Assembly: GCA_020310875.1 (NCBI GenBank)
Contig: CM035422.1
Location: 54,019,894-54,083,893 of the forward strand
Length of the DNA: 64,000 nucleotides
Reading direction: 5' to 3'
From: Ceratopteris richardii
Lineage: Eukaryota > Streptophyta > Polypodiopsida > Polypodiales > Pteridaceae
Part shown: piece by piece, positions 13,906-25,205 of the stretch
Layout: each line of letters opens with the position of its first letter
Position numbering within the stretch: the first letter of the stretch is position 1
Position numbers and translations under genes: made by a program
The notes under the pieces: generated by a model
The model's input: only the letters and a program-made list of their open reading frames with translations
Database searches by the model: none
What the model was told of the DNA's origin: nothing

Positions 13906-15240
13906 TTGGTTTTGCCATCAACAATTTTGATTTTGTACGCCCACTTGTTGGGAATGGCCTTCCTACCTTTGGGCAACTCAACCAAATCCCAAGTATCATT
14001 TCCATGCAAGGCCTTTATCTCTTCGTGCATGGCTAACTCCCACTTCTTCTTGTGCTCACATAGCTTTGCCTCTTTATAAGTGAGAGGCTCACCCTCATGT
14101 GATAACATAATGTAATGTATAGAAGGGTCATATCTATTCATTGGCCCTCTAAGACGTAGATCTTCTTACCCAATAATCCACATTATCTGGAAGTGGATCT
14201 ACATCAGGCGGTATATCAACTTCTTCATTGTTAATGGGCTACTGTACGTCATTTCCAACCCTGTTTTCAGCATGAATAGGTGGCTGCATACGCCCATCAG
14301 GAGTGTCATTTTGCTGTCCAGCATCATCTGCCCCAATAACCACGGGCTCATTGTCATTTCCAGCCATATGTGGTGCATCCCGAGGGTTCATATCAGATTT
14401 AACTAGTGGCTATACATGCAAAATTTTGACTCTTTTATGGTCATCTTTATGAGGCACAAATGTTTTTGAGCAGCCGTACTTCATTAATTACAACATCTCG
14501 GCTGCGTATTACCTTCTTGAGTTGCGGTAGCCAAATCTTGTAGCCCATTTCACCTTCATCTCCATAACCCATGAAGATTCCTTTCATGGACTTTGCATCT
14601 AACTTTGTTCTCAGCTCAGGCCTTATATGCACAAAAGCATCGCAACCAAAGATGTGTAGGTGGTCATATGAAGTGGTTTGCCAGACCAAATCTCTTCTGG
14701 AATGCCACCTTTTAAGGACATATGAGTGGATTGATTGCAAACATGAACTGCAGTTTTCAAAGCCTCTCCCCAAAATCCATGAGGGAGATTAGCTGTGGAC
14801 AACATGGATCTCATCCTCTCACATAAAGTCTTGTTACACCTCTTAGCCACACCGTTGGAAGAAGGGCTATTAATACCAACATTTTCACAAAATCTATTGA
14901 ACTCAGCACTTGTAAACTAACCCCTATTATCTATATGTAAGCATTTCAGCTTTCTACCTGTTTGAGTGGTCACAAATGCATGAAATTTCTTAAATGAAGC
15001 AAAGGATTCATCTTTAGATTTTAACAAATATACACAAAGCTTCCTAGAGCAGTCATCAACAAAAGAAACAAAGTAAAGAGCACCCCCCATAGATTTTGTG
15101 GGCATGCTACAAACATTAGAATGAACAAGATCAAGCACATTAGACTTACGAGAGACACCAGAGTAGTAGGAATTCTTTACTTGCTTACCATATTGGCATT
15201 CATTACAAAAATCAAGTTTTGAGCCTTAAGCATCAAACTT
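13906..15240 (-). pseudogene. Copia B integrase and reverse transcriptase N-terminus
   Basis: From right to left: integrase core with LDLVHSNVCSMPT and FVSFVDDCSRKLCVYLLK (about 15138-14920), then FVTTQTGRKLKCLHIDNRG, then RCNKTLCERMRSMLS and LPHGFWGEALKTAVHVCN (14850-14623), the C-terminal HIFGCDAFVHIRPELRTKLD block, and an acidic linker (14450-14160). The RT start has KWELAMHEEIKALHGNDTWD and NKWAYKIK, ending at the hAT-like insert. Several frameshifts are present. Confidence 0.85.
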
Positions 15241-15249
15241 GTGGAGATT

Positions 15250-16060
15250 TCATAGTTTATCAAGGCCTTTTTGGCTCATGTGGTCTAGCTTTTTATGCCA
15301 TAATTCCATATGTAAATGGATTTCAGCTAAAGCAATAAACTTGCCCAGCAAGGCTTTACCATGCAAGCAATAAAGAGTCCCTTTCTTTGTACCTTTAACA
15401 ATCAGCCTAGAGCCTTTGATAAGCTTCCATGACCCCTTCTCAATATCCACGCATATCCATTTGCCCAACAGGCAATAAGCTTTTCTTGATGCTTGGTACA
15501 TACCTTACATCACGCAGAACCAGCTCATTAGTACCATCCACAGTGAGATGCAATGTGCCAATACCGTCAATAGAACAAGCATGATTATTTCCTAGATATA
15601 CATGTCCATGGCTGCCTGCATGAAAGGTAGTAAAACACTCCTTAATAGGAGTAACATGGACCGATGCACCTGAATCCAGAGTCCATGTTTGTGACAAAGC
15701 TTCATTCACAGTAGTCCATGTTTGTGACAAAGTTTCATTCACAGTAAGCAAGGCATCAATCAGATCCCTCTTTGTGATTTGCATATCTTGTGCATGAATA
15801 TCAACAGAAGCATCAATAAGTTCGGCATGATGTGCTGCAATAGTAGCACGAAGTATATCTTCTGCATCTGATAGCTCCTCAATGACAACACTAGAGGCCA
15901 CATTGGCCTTCTCTTTGTCCTTGTCCTTTGAGTTGTCATGTGCTTCATTCTTGGTGTCCTTTTTCTTCCTGTCACTTGTGTTCTTTTTTCTTTCTAGTTC
16001 AGCTTTTTAGTATCTGCAATCAGGCTTCTTGCGACCTTTCCTACCACATTGGTAACAAGT
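15250..16060 (-). pseudogene. Copia B gag zinc knuckle, protease and GAG-pre-integrase
   Basis: Near 16060-16020 a knuckle reads CYQCGRKGRKKPDC, with Arg where the zinc-binding His should be. A highly charged linker follows, then the protease with an intact DSGAS active site, and GNNHACSIDGIGT. GAG-pre-integrase (15501-15250) contains ELWHKKLDHMSQKGL. A 33-bp tandem duplication at 15681-15746 repeats the VNE(T/A)LSQTWT segment just before the protease active site. Stops separate the knuckle from the protease. Confidence 0.85.
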
Positions 16061-16077
16061 CACTTTAACCTTGCTCA

Positions 16078-17338
16078 AAATACTAAAAAACTAAATACTA
16101 AAACTGGATACTGTAGTGGATATGGGGTAAGAGTGATGGATGGATTAGGGATTCTCTAGTCATATAATGAGACAGAAAGAAGGCCATCGAACCCGGGCAA
16201 AGCAGTGTGGGAATACAAACTCGTGAAATGGATATCGCACATGGTGTGCCAAATCGGTTGAAATCCTCCTTTTTAGTCGTTGTCTATGTTTTGATGCCCT
16301 CCTCTATAGTAATGGCTGCCTGGATCTCTGAGGTCTGATTCACAGTCAATCAATAGCAGCAGCAGCAGGAGCATCAGATGCAGAATCAGGAGCAGCAGCA
16401 GTATATATAGCAATGGAGCAGGAGTAGGAGCAGATGGAAAGGCAACTTTGAATTAGCACAAGGAAGAAAGCAGAACTCTCAATTGTTTTTGAATTTCAGC
16501 AAAGATCAAGGCAAAGAACTAATGGACAACTTATGAACTTAAAAAAGAGCCTGAAACATGGTTTGTATGCATAGAAGAATAGAGCTTGATCATAGCTAGA
16601 CGATGAGCAGGCTAACTAGTATAACTCAAAACAATGGGCATGTAATCATCATCTGCTTGGAAGAAATCTAGAGTTGCCAAGGTTTTCTCACAAGTGTGTG
16701 CATTTTTCTCTGCAATAGTATGTTTAAACTTGTGGATTCTCTGTCCTAGACTTGGTAAGCTGATTTTATTGCGATTTCTTACCATCCTGACTATTCTAGA
16801 GACTAGCACTTATTGTATAGTGCACATAATTATGCACATGTGCATGGACAGGTGTACATTTCTTAGTCATTATCACGAGTGTTTCAGCTCTTTTCACTTC
16901 TTTTGAAATGGGTTTTGTTATACAAACAAGCCTGCAGGCACAACTACTCAATGATTGATAACAAATAACAAAAGATGAGCTTGTGATCTCAACAAAAGAG
17001 GGTTACGAGCAGGAAAAGAGAGGAAAAGTATTTTGGGCGGGAGGGGGAGTTGGCATGAGAAGAGAGAGACAGAAGATAAACTGGTCTTTTAAAGGGAGAG
17101 GCAGGGAGCATGAGAAGTAGAGGGTGAGAGAGAGGGTAGGGATGTGGTTAGATGTCTGCAGGTGTAGAGGGAGGGAAGAATTTTAAGGGGGAAGGTTTTA
17201 GTGGTTTTAAAAAGGGGATTTGAAGGGGAGATTGAGAAAGGAAGAGGGCTTGGGAGGGAGGGGAGTTAACGGTGAGGGAGGTGAATCTCTGACTCTGGAT
17301 GTGTGATCTGTGAATGTTTAACAGTTCTTTTATTTCAG
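16078..17338 (+). other. Intronic/intergenic region upstream of the helicase exons
   Basis: No exon could be recognised. About 16340-16440 is rich in CAG/GCAG units. About 16990-17290 is strongly purine-biased on the plus strand (long runs of GGGAGAGG type). The stretch ends in a splice acceptor (TTTATTTCAG, ending 17338) directly before helicase exon 1 of this window. Earlier exons carrying helicase motifs I-III must lie farther upstream, beyond the retroelement block, or have been lost. Confidence 0.5.
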
Positions 17339-18013
17339 CACAGTGATCTCTCTGATATGGAGCGTTCATCTATATTAGAGCAATTTCAGAAAGCTATTGC
17401 TAGTTGGAACAGGTCTGCCGAGGAGAACTTCAATAAAGAAGAGCAAGAGGCCAGTTCCCATCTTCTTGTTGTTACTGATGTATGCTTGCCCTCCCAAGCA
17501 TTTGGTGAGCCACATTTATCTGCTCGGTTGCTAATCAACTATGATCTTCCTTTGAAGAAGGTAATTTCTGTCTTCTTTCTTTTTGCAGTTTGTCGTTGTC
17601 TAAAGATATCTTGATCCTATACAGGAAGCATATCAGAGAAGATTGGCAGCCTGCCTAGGGCATCCAACAGGAGGATCGTTGGGTAAAATCTGATGATCTT
17701 TGACATGCTTTAGTTATCAATTGAGTAATTACTGTTTTTTGGTGAATTTGACACTTCTACTGTGATTATTATTGTTTTAATTTTTTTGTGTGTGTGCACG
17801 CGTGTGTACGTAGGCATTGTGATAAACATGTTAGTTGGTGGAGAGGTTGCTCTACTTCGGAATATTGAAGAAGGTTGTGGAATCATTATAGAGGAAATGC
17901 CCATCCAGGTCTTTCAACTGCCACTAGATTGAGATTCTGTTAAAACAATGTTTGCTATCAATATTCATGGTTCTTTTACCTAAATGTACTTGCAGATATT
18001 CGAACTTCTTTGA
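17339..18013 (+). CDS. DEAD-box RNA helicase-like protein, C-terminal exons
   Basis: Four exons with GT/AG borders join in frame: 17339-17560, 17625-17682, 17814-17908 and 17996-18013 (TGA at 18011). The first starts HSDLSDMERSSILEQF, matching the helicase C-lobe segment (HSD..ER..I...F); LLVVTDVCLP is where motif V normally reads TDxxARGID, and LLINYDLPLKK is the INYDLP strand. Next comes EAYQRRLAACLGHP, where DEAD-box proteins carry motif VI HRIGRxGR, here unrecognisable. GIVINMLVGGEVALLRNIE and EEMPIQIFELL end the protein, like eIF4A-type C-termini. The catalytic N-lobe is not in the window. It is the only likely host gene; its biochemical activity is uncertain because the arginine finger is missing. 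Confidence 0.72.
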
Positions 18014-18552
18014 AATTGTTTGTGGACAACTGAGAAATTATCCTCCCAAAGAGATGTCTATGAAGAGCACATTGATGGTTCTGTACTCTGCAAAATTAAA
18101 TCCACAGCCACATGGCTTTTATGGAACTTACAAGAATGTGAGGCATGCCTGCCATATTCATATAGCATTGATGAGATATATGTGGACAGGGATGTACCTA
18201 GAAGTATGACAGTTTTCGATGCTGGCTGGCCAAGGTAATATTGAATGTATCAGCGAAATATGTAGCTCGCTCTACTTTGTTCTTTCGGTCAGTAATCAGT
18301 GTGAAAGTGTGGAGAAACTCTTATGCTGATAGTACATGGATTTTAGCAGATATTATCTTTTATCAACCACTGAATTTCCTGAATGATTGTAACCACTGAA
18401 TTTCCTGAATGTTTTACTTTTTGTTTTGATAATTTTTTGGCTATGACCGTGCACCATATGCAGTGTAATGCCTCAAATGGACATAAAGTTTATCAATATC
18501 CTGTAAGATAGAAAGTTATTGACATTGCTCACGCATGTATCCACCTGAAAGA
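18014..18552 (+). other. Probable 3' UTR / downstream region of the helicase-like gene
   Basis: This follows the TGA. Frames stay open up to 18238 in two registers, ending at a possible splice donor (CCAAG/GTAATA near 18235), so an extra 3' exon cannot be excluded. A 21-bp direct repeat AACCACTGAATTTCCTGAAT(G) occurs at 18365 and 18391. No clear poly(A) signal was found. Confidence 0.4.
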
Positions 18553-18814
18553 TGTTGGAAACAAATGTCAAATTGTGCTACAAACCCTAATTTTCTAGCA
18601 AATCATGATTTTAGAAATGGTCAAAATGTAAAAAAATGGCCAAAAATCATTATTGCATATTCTTATAGATCTTCAAAAGATATAGAATTAGTCCCCTATC
18701 GGTGTGGTTCTGTGGAAAAACACGAAAAGCCTTAATATTGTAATTTGTGAGGTTTTTCATTATTTTTTGCCTTTAATTCCGGAAAAATCATGATAGGGTT
18801 TTGGAGGGTATAGC
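18553..18814 (+). repeat. D-type Copia LTR fragment
   Basis: It begins TGTTGGAAACAAATGTC and contains ACAAACCCTAATTTTCTAGC and ATTATTGCATATTCTTATAG, both shared in order with the LTR at 29900-30173 in the opposite orientation. It is cut at 18815 by the 3' LTR of Copia A2. No coding part of an element was found beside it. Confidence 0.6.
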
Positions 18815-19043
18815 TGTTGGAGTTAGACGTCTGCAGAAGCATGCGAACAGCACAAGGAGGAAGAAGCAGCTTGGAGCACAACACACAATACTGAATGTAT
18901 TACTAGAGAATGTACAAAGATAAGTAGCCCATTAGGGCAATAGCCGTATATACAAGCTGGGGAAAAAAACCTCCGAAAGAGGGAAAAAGGTGCCCCGGCA
19001 GTCCTAAAGTGTTCACACACGTCACTACCTAAATATATCAACA
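18815..19043 (-). repeat. Copia A2 3' LTR
   Basis: It is bounded by TGTT...AACA and closely matches the LTRs at 24914, 29671 and 30547. Its left neighbour is the D-type LTR; no 5-bp duplication was found around the A2-A3 block. Confidence 0.9.
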
Positions 19044-19049
19044 AATCCC

Positions 19050-21315
19050 CCCTGGTCGTGATGCGGTAAACAAGTAGCTGGCACTCATGTATAAGGAAGT
19101 GCAAAGCTATCTGGAAATCACTCCACAAAAGGAAGTAAGCCCAAAGCAAAAGCTTTAAACTTCTCCCTAAGCAGAGCCTTCGTGAAAAGGTATGCAATGT
19201 TCTCTTGCATGGGCACATATGTCAAGCTGATCTCCCCAGTAGAGAACCTCCCCTTGACATAATGATAATGCACCTCAATGTGCTTAGTGCCAATGCGCTG
19301 TGACTGTCAATGAAGATGGTGGTGGTAGAAGTCTGACCAACACCCAAATCAGCCATAAGGCGTCTGAGTCACACACACTCAACAGTCGTTGTGAAAGCTT
19401 CCCTATACTCAGCCTCACAACTGGAAGTGGCTAGAGTAGGCTACTTCTTGCTCAACCAAGACATACATAAGCTACCAAGCATGAAGCAAAAACCACTAGT
19501 GGACACACGAGTGTCATAGCAACCAGCCCAATCAGAGTCAGAAAAAGCATGCAAATCTGGCTGTAGTGGTTTCCCCTTGGGATAAAACAACCCAAGTAGT
19601 CGAGTACCACTCAAGTAGCGAAAGATGTGCTTAATTGCTTGCCAATGCTTGACTCCTTGGCAATGCATAAACCTGCTTATCTGTGAGACAGCAAACGGAA
19701 TATCTGGCCGAGTAATGCATAAGTAAATCAAGCATCCAACAATCTGCTGATAGAGAACAACATCAAATGCATCTCCAGCATCATGAAGACTCAATCGTAA
19801 ACCTGTCTCCATAGAAGTGGCAATAGGCTTACAGTCTTTCAAGGCCGAAACATTGCAATAATGTGTCAATATATTTCGTTTGACACAAAGCCGTTCCACC
19901 ATCAACTTGCATAAACTGAATGCCCAAATAGTGATGCGAATGCCCCAAATCCGAGATCTCAAATGAGGCATGCAAGTCAGCCTTAAAATCAACAATATGC
20001 TTCTCAATAGGACGAGTGAGCAGCATGTCGTCAACATAGACAACAATGATGAGAAGCACATCATTAGCACGTTGAACATATAAGGTGCTTTTAGTTGGAC
20101 TGTTCTCAAAACCATGTGCAATCAGATAGGCATGTATCTTCTCATACCAAGCACGTGGTGCTTGCTTTAAACCATATAATGCCTTCTTTAACCTGCACAC
20201 TTGGTTTTCATGCCCTTTTTGCACAAAGCCACGGGGTTGAAAAACATACACTTCTTCATGCAAGTCACCATTCAGAAATGTTGTTTTAATGTCCAACTGA
20301 TGTACATTCCAACCATGATGAGCTACAACTGCACAGATGCTACAGTAGTCATATGGAATGTAGGTGCAAAGGTCTCATCAAAATCAATGCCTTTCCTGTG
20401 CATAACCCTTTGCAACAAGCCTAGCTTTATACCTGTCAACTGTATCATCCGGTTTATGCTTCAGCTTCTATACGCACTTAGTGGCAATGGCCTTCTTGCC
20501 TGGAGGCAAGTCACATAAAGACCAAGTACCATGCTTCATTATAGCATCATAGTCAGATTGCATAACAGCCACCAATTTTTTAAATTTTGTGCTTCATCAA
20601 ACGAAACAGGCTCATTCTCATCACAGAGAGTAGATGAAGCCATAGCATAGCAATCTGATGCAAAAGAGGCACTATGAGAGCCTAAACGAGTACGATATGA
20701 CAGAGGTATATCTAATTTGCTGTCATGCAAAGTCTGCACCAGCCACTTTGGCATAGTTTTTTCTTGCTCAATATCAGCTCTCTTATCAACTAGTGCATCA
20801 TGTAAATCTGCATCAGAAATGGAATGATCTGTATCATCACATGAAACGTGCAAAGGCTCAGAAGTTTCCTCATTAAGACCAACACTAGATTGTCCACTTG
20901 TAAAAAGAGGCAGCAAAGTATCATAGATGTCTTGGAGCTAACAGATGTCTCTGTAGTACATGAAAGCAATGGCTGAATAGCATCTTCCACAAAAATGACA
21001 TCACGGCTAACCAGAATGCGTTTAGCCTGTGGATGATACAGACGATAGCCTTTACTTTCAGAACTGTACCCAACAAAAATACATTTTACTGCTTTATCAT
21101 CCAATTTTCTGTGATGTTGTTCAGGCACTAATGCATATGCCAAACAACCAAAAACATGAAGATGAGAAACAGATGGCTTGCGATCATGCCAAGCCTCATA
21201 TGGAGTGATAGACTGCAGCGCTTTGGTGGGATACCTGTTAAGTACATATGGTGCACACATGAAAGCCTCAAGCCAGAGACTTTGTGGTAAAGCCTGACTC
21301 TTGAGTCCATCCTAA
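19050..21315 (-). pseudogene. Copia A2 RNase H, reverse transcriptase and integrase C-terminus
   Basis: From right to left: integrase C-terminal block [20 protein letters not shown] (near 21170), the linker [13 protein letters not shown], and RT from about 20520. RT shows QLDIKTTFLNGDLHEEVYVF, LYGLKQAPRAWYEKIHAYLI and VVYVDDMLLT, with the catalytic Asp pair intact near 20030. The RT C-terminal region has DWAGCYDTRVSTSGFCFMLG. RNase H (19440-19050) carries stops, including one after SWLSKK. Frameshifts at about 20930, 20330 and 19850 make this a pseudogene. Confidence 0.88.
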
Positions 21316-22546
21316 TGTTGGAGCAAGTCTATGACAAGCTTAAGTATTGGCTTGAGTCCCACAAATTCAGAGAAGAAGCTTTAAAATGAAGACAATGTAA
21401 AGTTCACTTGTGAACTACCTCTTGTAACTTTTGAAGACTTTACTTAATGTAAAAGTGAAAGAATCTTAAGTGGTTGAGTCCACTTGATCAAAAAGCGAAA
21501 GAGGAGCCACGAATTTGTGATTTGTGGTGATAGAGAATCAAATCAATCACTAATTGATTGGAGAGTGATTGAGGGAAGTTAGCCTCCCAAGCTCAACTAT
21601 AAATAGATGGAAACTTTAGTCGTGGTTAGAGAGACCTAAGAGAAGACCTCGAAGAGCTGCGATTTATTCCATATCAAGGTGTGATTCTAAGGCACACGTA
21701 TGTATCACTAAGTCCATTGTATTGTACAATCAATATACTTCCATTTTCATGATCATTTGAGTTCATATTTCCATGTTCTTGTGAAGTGTACTACTCATTG
21801 CCATATCTCTCAGTTTTCTCAGCCAGATTGCAGAGAAGGTTTCTCTGAGCTTGGTGCATCATTTTTAGTGATCTAACTTGTTAAAGTTAGATCTATAAGT
21901 CTACTATATGCGCACCAATTTTCATTTCATTTGGGTGTTTCAATCTTCAGTTATGTTCAGTTGAAGTCAACCCTATCTATTCATTTTCACATCTCTGTTA
22001 GGTATCCAACTTTTTTACTCCTCTTGTTAGAGCTGTTTCTCAGTGTGTACTTACCCAAATTCAATGATTTAAAGCTTGTTGGATTCAGCATACTGCTTAG
22101 TATAAGCATACAAATTTTAATAATCATTGGATTCTTAAAACTTGAGGTATATTCATTTTTCTGCTCACTGGTCTCATTACTATATCAGCCCGTGAAAATC
22201 GGGATGATGTCATCACTTGTTAAACATCATCCTCAGTGTGTGATTCATTATTTTTGATGAGATTACTCTTGAAAGTTAGCTCTTTAAGTTTAACTAGACT
22301 TCCTCAAAAGGAATTAAGCTAATTTTAGCTGTGCTCAGAGAATTATGCAAAACACTGGACAGGTGTATGAACCAAAATAGCAAGTTCTTCACCTTTGAGC
22401 TAACTCCAACTTATTTGTCTTGATCTATCTTTTTGAGAGTGATCTTCCAAGGTACATAGGGTGTCTAATACATCCATTGGCAAGCTATAAGGACCCACCA
22501 CATACTCTTGGAGTTCATTTGTCTGGTGTAGATCAAGGATTTTGCA
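21316..22546 (+). mobile_element. Solo LTR of Copia family H
   Basis: A 1231-bp segment begins TGTTGGAGCAAGTCTATG and ends AAGGATTTTGCA. It matches the 3' LTR of Copia H (38717-39942) along its whole length with few differences. A TATA-like box CTATAAATAG sits at about 21597-21606, at a promoter-like position in the plus orientation. No internal element sequence is attached, as left by recombination between two LTRs. A clean 5-bp duplication was not seen: the flanks read CCTAA and AATAC. Confidence 0.88.
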
Positions 22547-24559
22547 AATACACCTCGCCATCTCCATGAGTGGCCTATTCTTTCATTCAGCAACTCCATT
22601 CTATTGAGGTGTATACGCACGTTCAACCAGAAATTCATTAAAATCAGAAGACATATATTCACCCCCTCTATCAGAACGGAGGGTGCCCATTTTACATGCT
22701 GACAGATTTTCAACCAAAAACAAAAATTGTTTAAAGCACATGAACACTTCAGACTTTGCCTTCAATGGATATACCCATGCATGCCTGGAAAAATCATCGA
22801 CGAAAGTCACGAAGTAAAGATAATTTCCAGAAGAAGGTGTCTGCATAGGACCACAGACATCACTATGTACAAGCTGCAATTTCTGAGTAGCTTGAATTGA
22901 ACTATCTTTTGGAAAGGATGAACGCTCCATTTTGCCCAAAATAGAGCCTTCACAATCACGTTTTCCAGGTGCCTCAAGTTTGGGCAAAGAGGACACCATT
23001 TCAGATTTCTGCAGGCATAGGAAACTAGCCAAATTCAGATGATCAAAGTGTGCATGCCAAAGCTTTGCATCTGATATAGCCTGAGAATCATTTACTGCAC
23101 ATGCCAAATCATTTACAGATCTTTCATAATCTATGAGCTTATACAGCCAACAACATAAAATGCGAGAAGGAATAATCACATCGCCATTTGACAGATCATG
23201 AACTGCACACCTATCATTAACAAATTTCACAACTAAGCCAATCTTGGCTAATGCAAAAACTGTTAACAGGTTCTTGATCCCTAGCACAAATAAAGCATCT
23301 GACAAAGTGAAAGAACTACCATCAGCAATAGTCAAAATGATCTTACCAAATCCCATAACAGGATAACAGGAGTTGTTGGTGCATGTAACAGTATTCCCTG
23401 TAGGGGCAGGCTCGAGTGAAGAGAAGAAACTGCGCTGCGAGGTAATATGTTTGGTCACCCCACTTTCAAAATACCAAACATCTGAGTCTACTGCAGACAT
23501 GCACTGCTCATGAGAAGATGGATAAAAACTGCAAACAGTAGTAAACGCCCAATCTTCTTCTTGCACAAGATTAGCAGACTCTGTTTTTGGAGTAGAGGCC
23601 TCTGCAACAACCATTCTTGCCTCTTTTTTCTTTGCCTCTTTTGCAGTCAGTTTAGGACAGTTCTTTATGATATGATCAGTTCCTTTACAGTACTTACAAA
23701 ACAATTTCTGCTTTTCTGATTTCTTTTTTCATCTTTGTCTTCCCTCTTCGATTGTGCAGAATTAGCAGATTTCTGCTTACTAGTTGAAGAGCTCCATTTT
23801 TCTTTGCCCTTCTGACTAGCCAAGAAAGCTTGATCTGCAACTCGTATAATGGACCTGTTATGCCTGGACTGATCTTCCTGCAACAGAACAAAGACTAACT
23901 CCTCAAATGACAAGGCATTTGGATTGCCTTTTATCATCAACCGAAGAGTAGAAGCAAAACTCTGATATGAATCAAGAAGACCATTCAGAACGGTCTACAC
24001 AAGTGAGCTATTTGGCATAACCTCATCAACAGAAATCAACTGTTTCTTTAAGTCTTTGATCTTCGTTAGGAAACTGTCCATAGAATCACCTTCATTCATG
24101 TGCTCACTCGAGCACTCTCCAACTGTTTTCGGAGGTAAGCAACACGAGCCTCAATCTTAGCTTGGTACAATGTGGTAAGTGTATCCCAAGCATCCTTAGC
24201 TGTTCTGCAAGAGCAAATGTGAGGAATAATGGCACGTTTGACAGACAAAGCTATCAATGCATGTGCCTCGGAATCTCTGCCATCCCAACGAATCTGCTCT
24301 GCAATAGGTGCAACAGAAACCGCAGCATGAATAGGAATATGCAGAATATCATCATCTTCAACACCTTCTGCATCAGCTTTAGTACCTGCTGTTGTAACAA
24401 TTGTAGGTGTGATAAGACGTTTTTCAACACCCTACACAATGTTCCACAGTCCTTTTGCAACCAAACATGTCGCATCATATAAGCCCATAATGGATAGTTG
24501 GTACCATCCAACTTATCCTCAACAGCCAATATACGGAATGCATCACTGCTTTCAGCCAT
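22547..24559 (-). pseudogene. Copia A2 gag, protease and integrase N-terminus
   Basis: Gag starts at 24559 (MAESSDAFRILAVEDKLDG) and has frameshifts before a second open part. A zinc knuckle CKYCKGTDHIIKNC (about 23700-23660) precedes a long open frame (23704-22601): protease active site YFESGVTKHIT (Asp replaced by Glu), GAG-pre-integrase WHAHFDHLNLASFL, CEGSILGK (the second zinc Cys is Ser), and the integrase core HSDVCGPMQTPSSG, SDRGGEYMSSDF. It is the longest open stretch of family A in the window. Confidence 0.9.
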
Positions 24560-24913
24560 AGCCGATTACTAAAATACCTTGATGCAGAAAATTGACTGTA
24601 TCTCAAAAAGTTGAACAGAACTGTCGAGACAAATTCCGCTAGACCTGTAATAGACTTCGAGACGCTTATACTGGCGAACAAAAACTGGTATATACCTTTG
24701 GCACAAAAACGACGAAATAACCTACAAGCATTGCGATAGTGCGTTCGGAGGCCAAAACGAGCTCAGATCGCGATTTCGGCACCACAAAGCGAAGCTGTTT
24801 TGGTCTCGAAAACACATTGAGTATGCTCACCAAAATTCGTGCGATTCAGAGACTGCAAACAGAGGAGTGTCGACGGCGCCCTAGATGAAGCAACGACCTC
24901 CTGTGATACCAAT

Positions 24914-25143
24914 TGTTGGAGTTAGACATCTGCGGAAGCACGCGAACAACACAAGGAGGAAGAAGAAGCTTGGAGCACAACACATAATACTGAATGTATT
25001 ACTAGAGAATGTACAAAGATAAGTAGCCCATTAGGGCAATAGGCGTATATACAAGTCGGGGAAAAAAACCTCCTAAAGAGGGAAAAAAGTACCCCGGTGG
25101 TCCTAGAGTGTTCACACACATCACTACCTAAATATATCAACAA
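24914..25143 (-). repeat. Family A LTR shared by Copia A2 and A3
   Basis: The 230-bp LTR has TG/CA ends. To its left lies the A2 primer site and gag leader, so it is the 5' LTR of A2. To its right lies the purine tract (CATGGGGGATT on the minus strand) and the RNase H end of A3, so it is the 3' LTR of A3. One LTR serving two internal regions gives an LTR-internal-LTR-internal-LTR structure. Confidence 0.88.
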
Positions 25144-25205
25144 ATCCCCCATGGTTGTGATGCAGTGAACAAGTAGCTGGCACTCATGTATAAGGAAGTG
25201 CAAAA

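Larger units (their letters stand above)
11336..16077 (-). mobile_element. Copia LTR retrotransposon B, decayed, with nested hAT-like insert
   Basis: Gag zinc knuckle, protease, integrase, RT and RNase H follow in Copia order from right to left. The 5' LTR and gag N-terminus are missing: homology ends at about 16077 in the helicase gene's upstream intron. A 1040-bp insert splits RT. A ~118-bp tandem duplication with a 143-bp offset (11911-12029 and 12054-12165) disrupts the RT C-terminal part. Confidence 0.88.
18815..25143 (-). mobile_element. Copia LTR retrotransposon A2, both LTRs, nested solo LTR
   Basis: LTRs at 18815-19043 (3') and 24914-25143 (5') are each about 230 bp and bounded by TG/CA. 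On the minus strand the 3' LTR follows a purine tract (CCAGGGGGGATT). A degenerate initiator-Met primer site (TGGTATCACAGG) adjoins the 5' LTR. Gag, protease, integrase, RT and RNase H are all present but mutated. A 1231-bp solo LTR of family H splits integrase. The 5' LTR is also the 3' LTR of the neighbour A3. Confidence 0.92.

Noticed and set aside
16612..16809. Minus-strand 65-codon open frame upstream of the helicase exons
   Set aside because: It lies in probable intron, matches nothing I recognise, and has no supporting splice or start context.
17148..17369. Minus-strand open frame, Pro/Ser rich
   Set aside because: It is the complement of the purine-rich tract and overlaps a well-supported plus-strand exon.
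17952..18209. Plus-strand 85-codon open frame over the last helicase exon
   Set aside because: It is in a different register from the exon 4 frame, which ends in TGA at 18011, and starts inside the intron.
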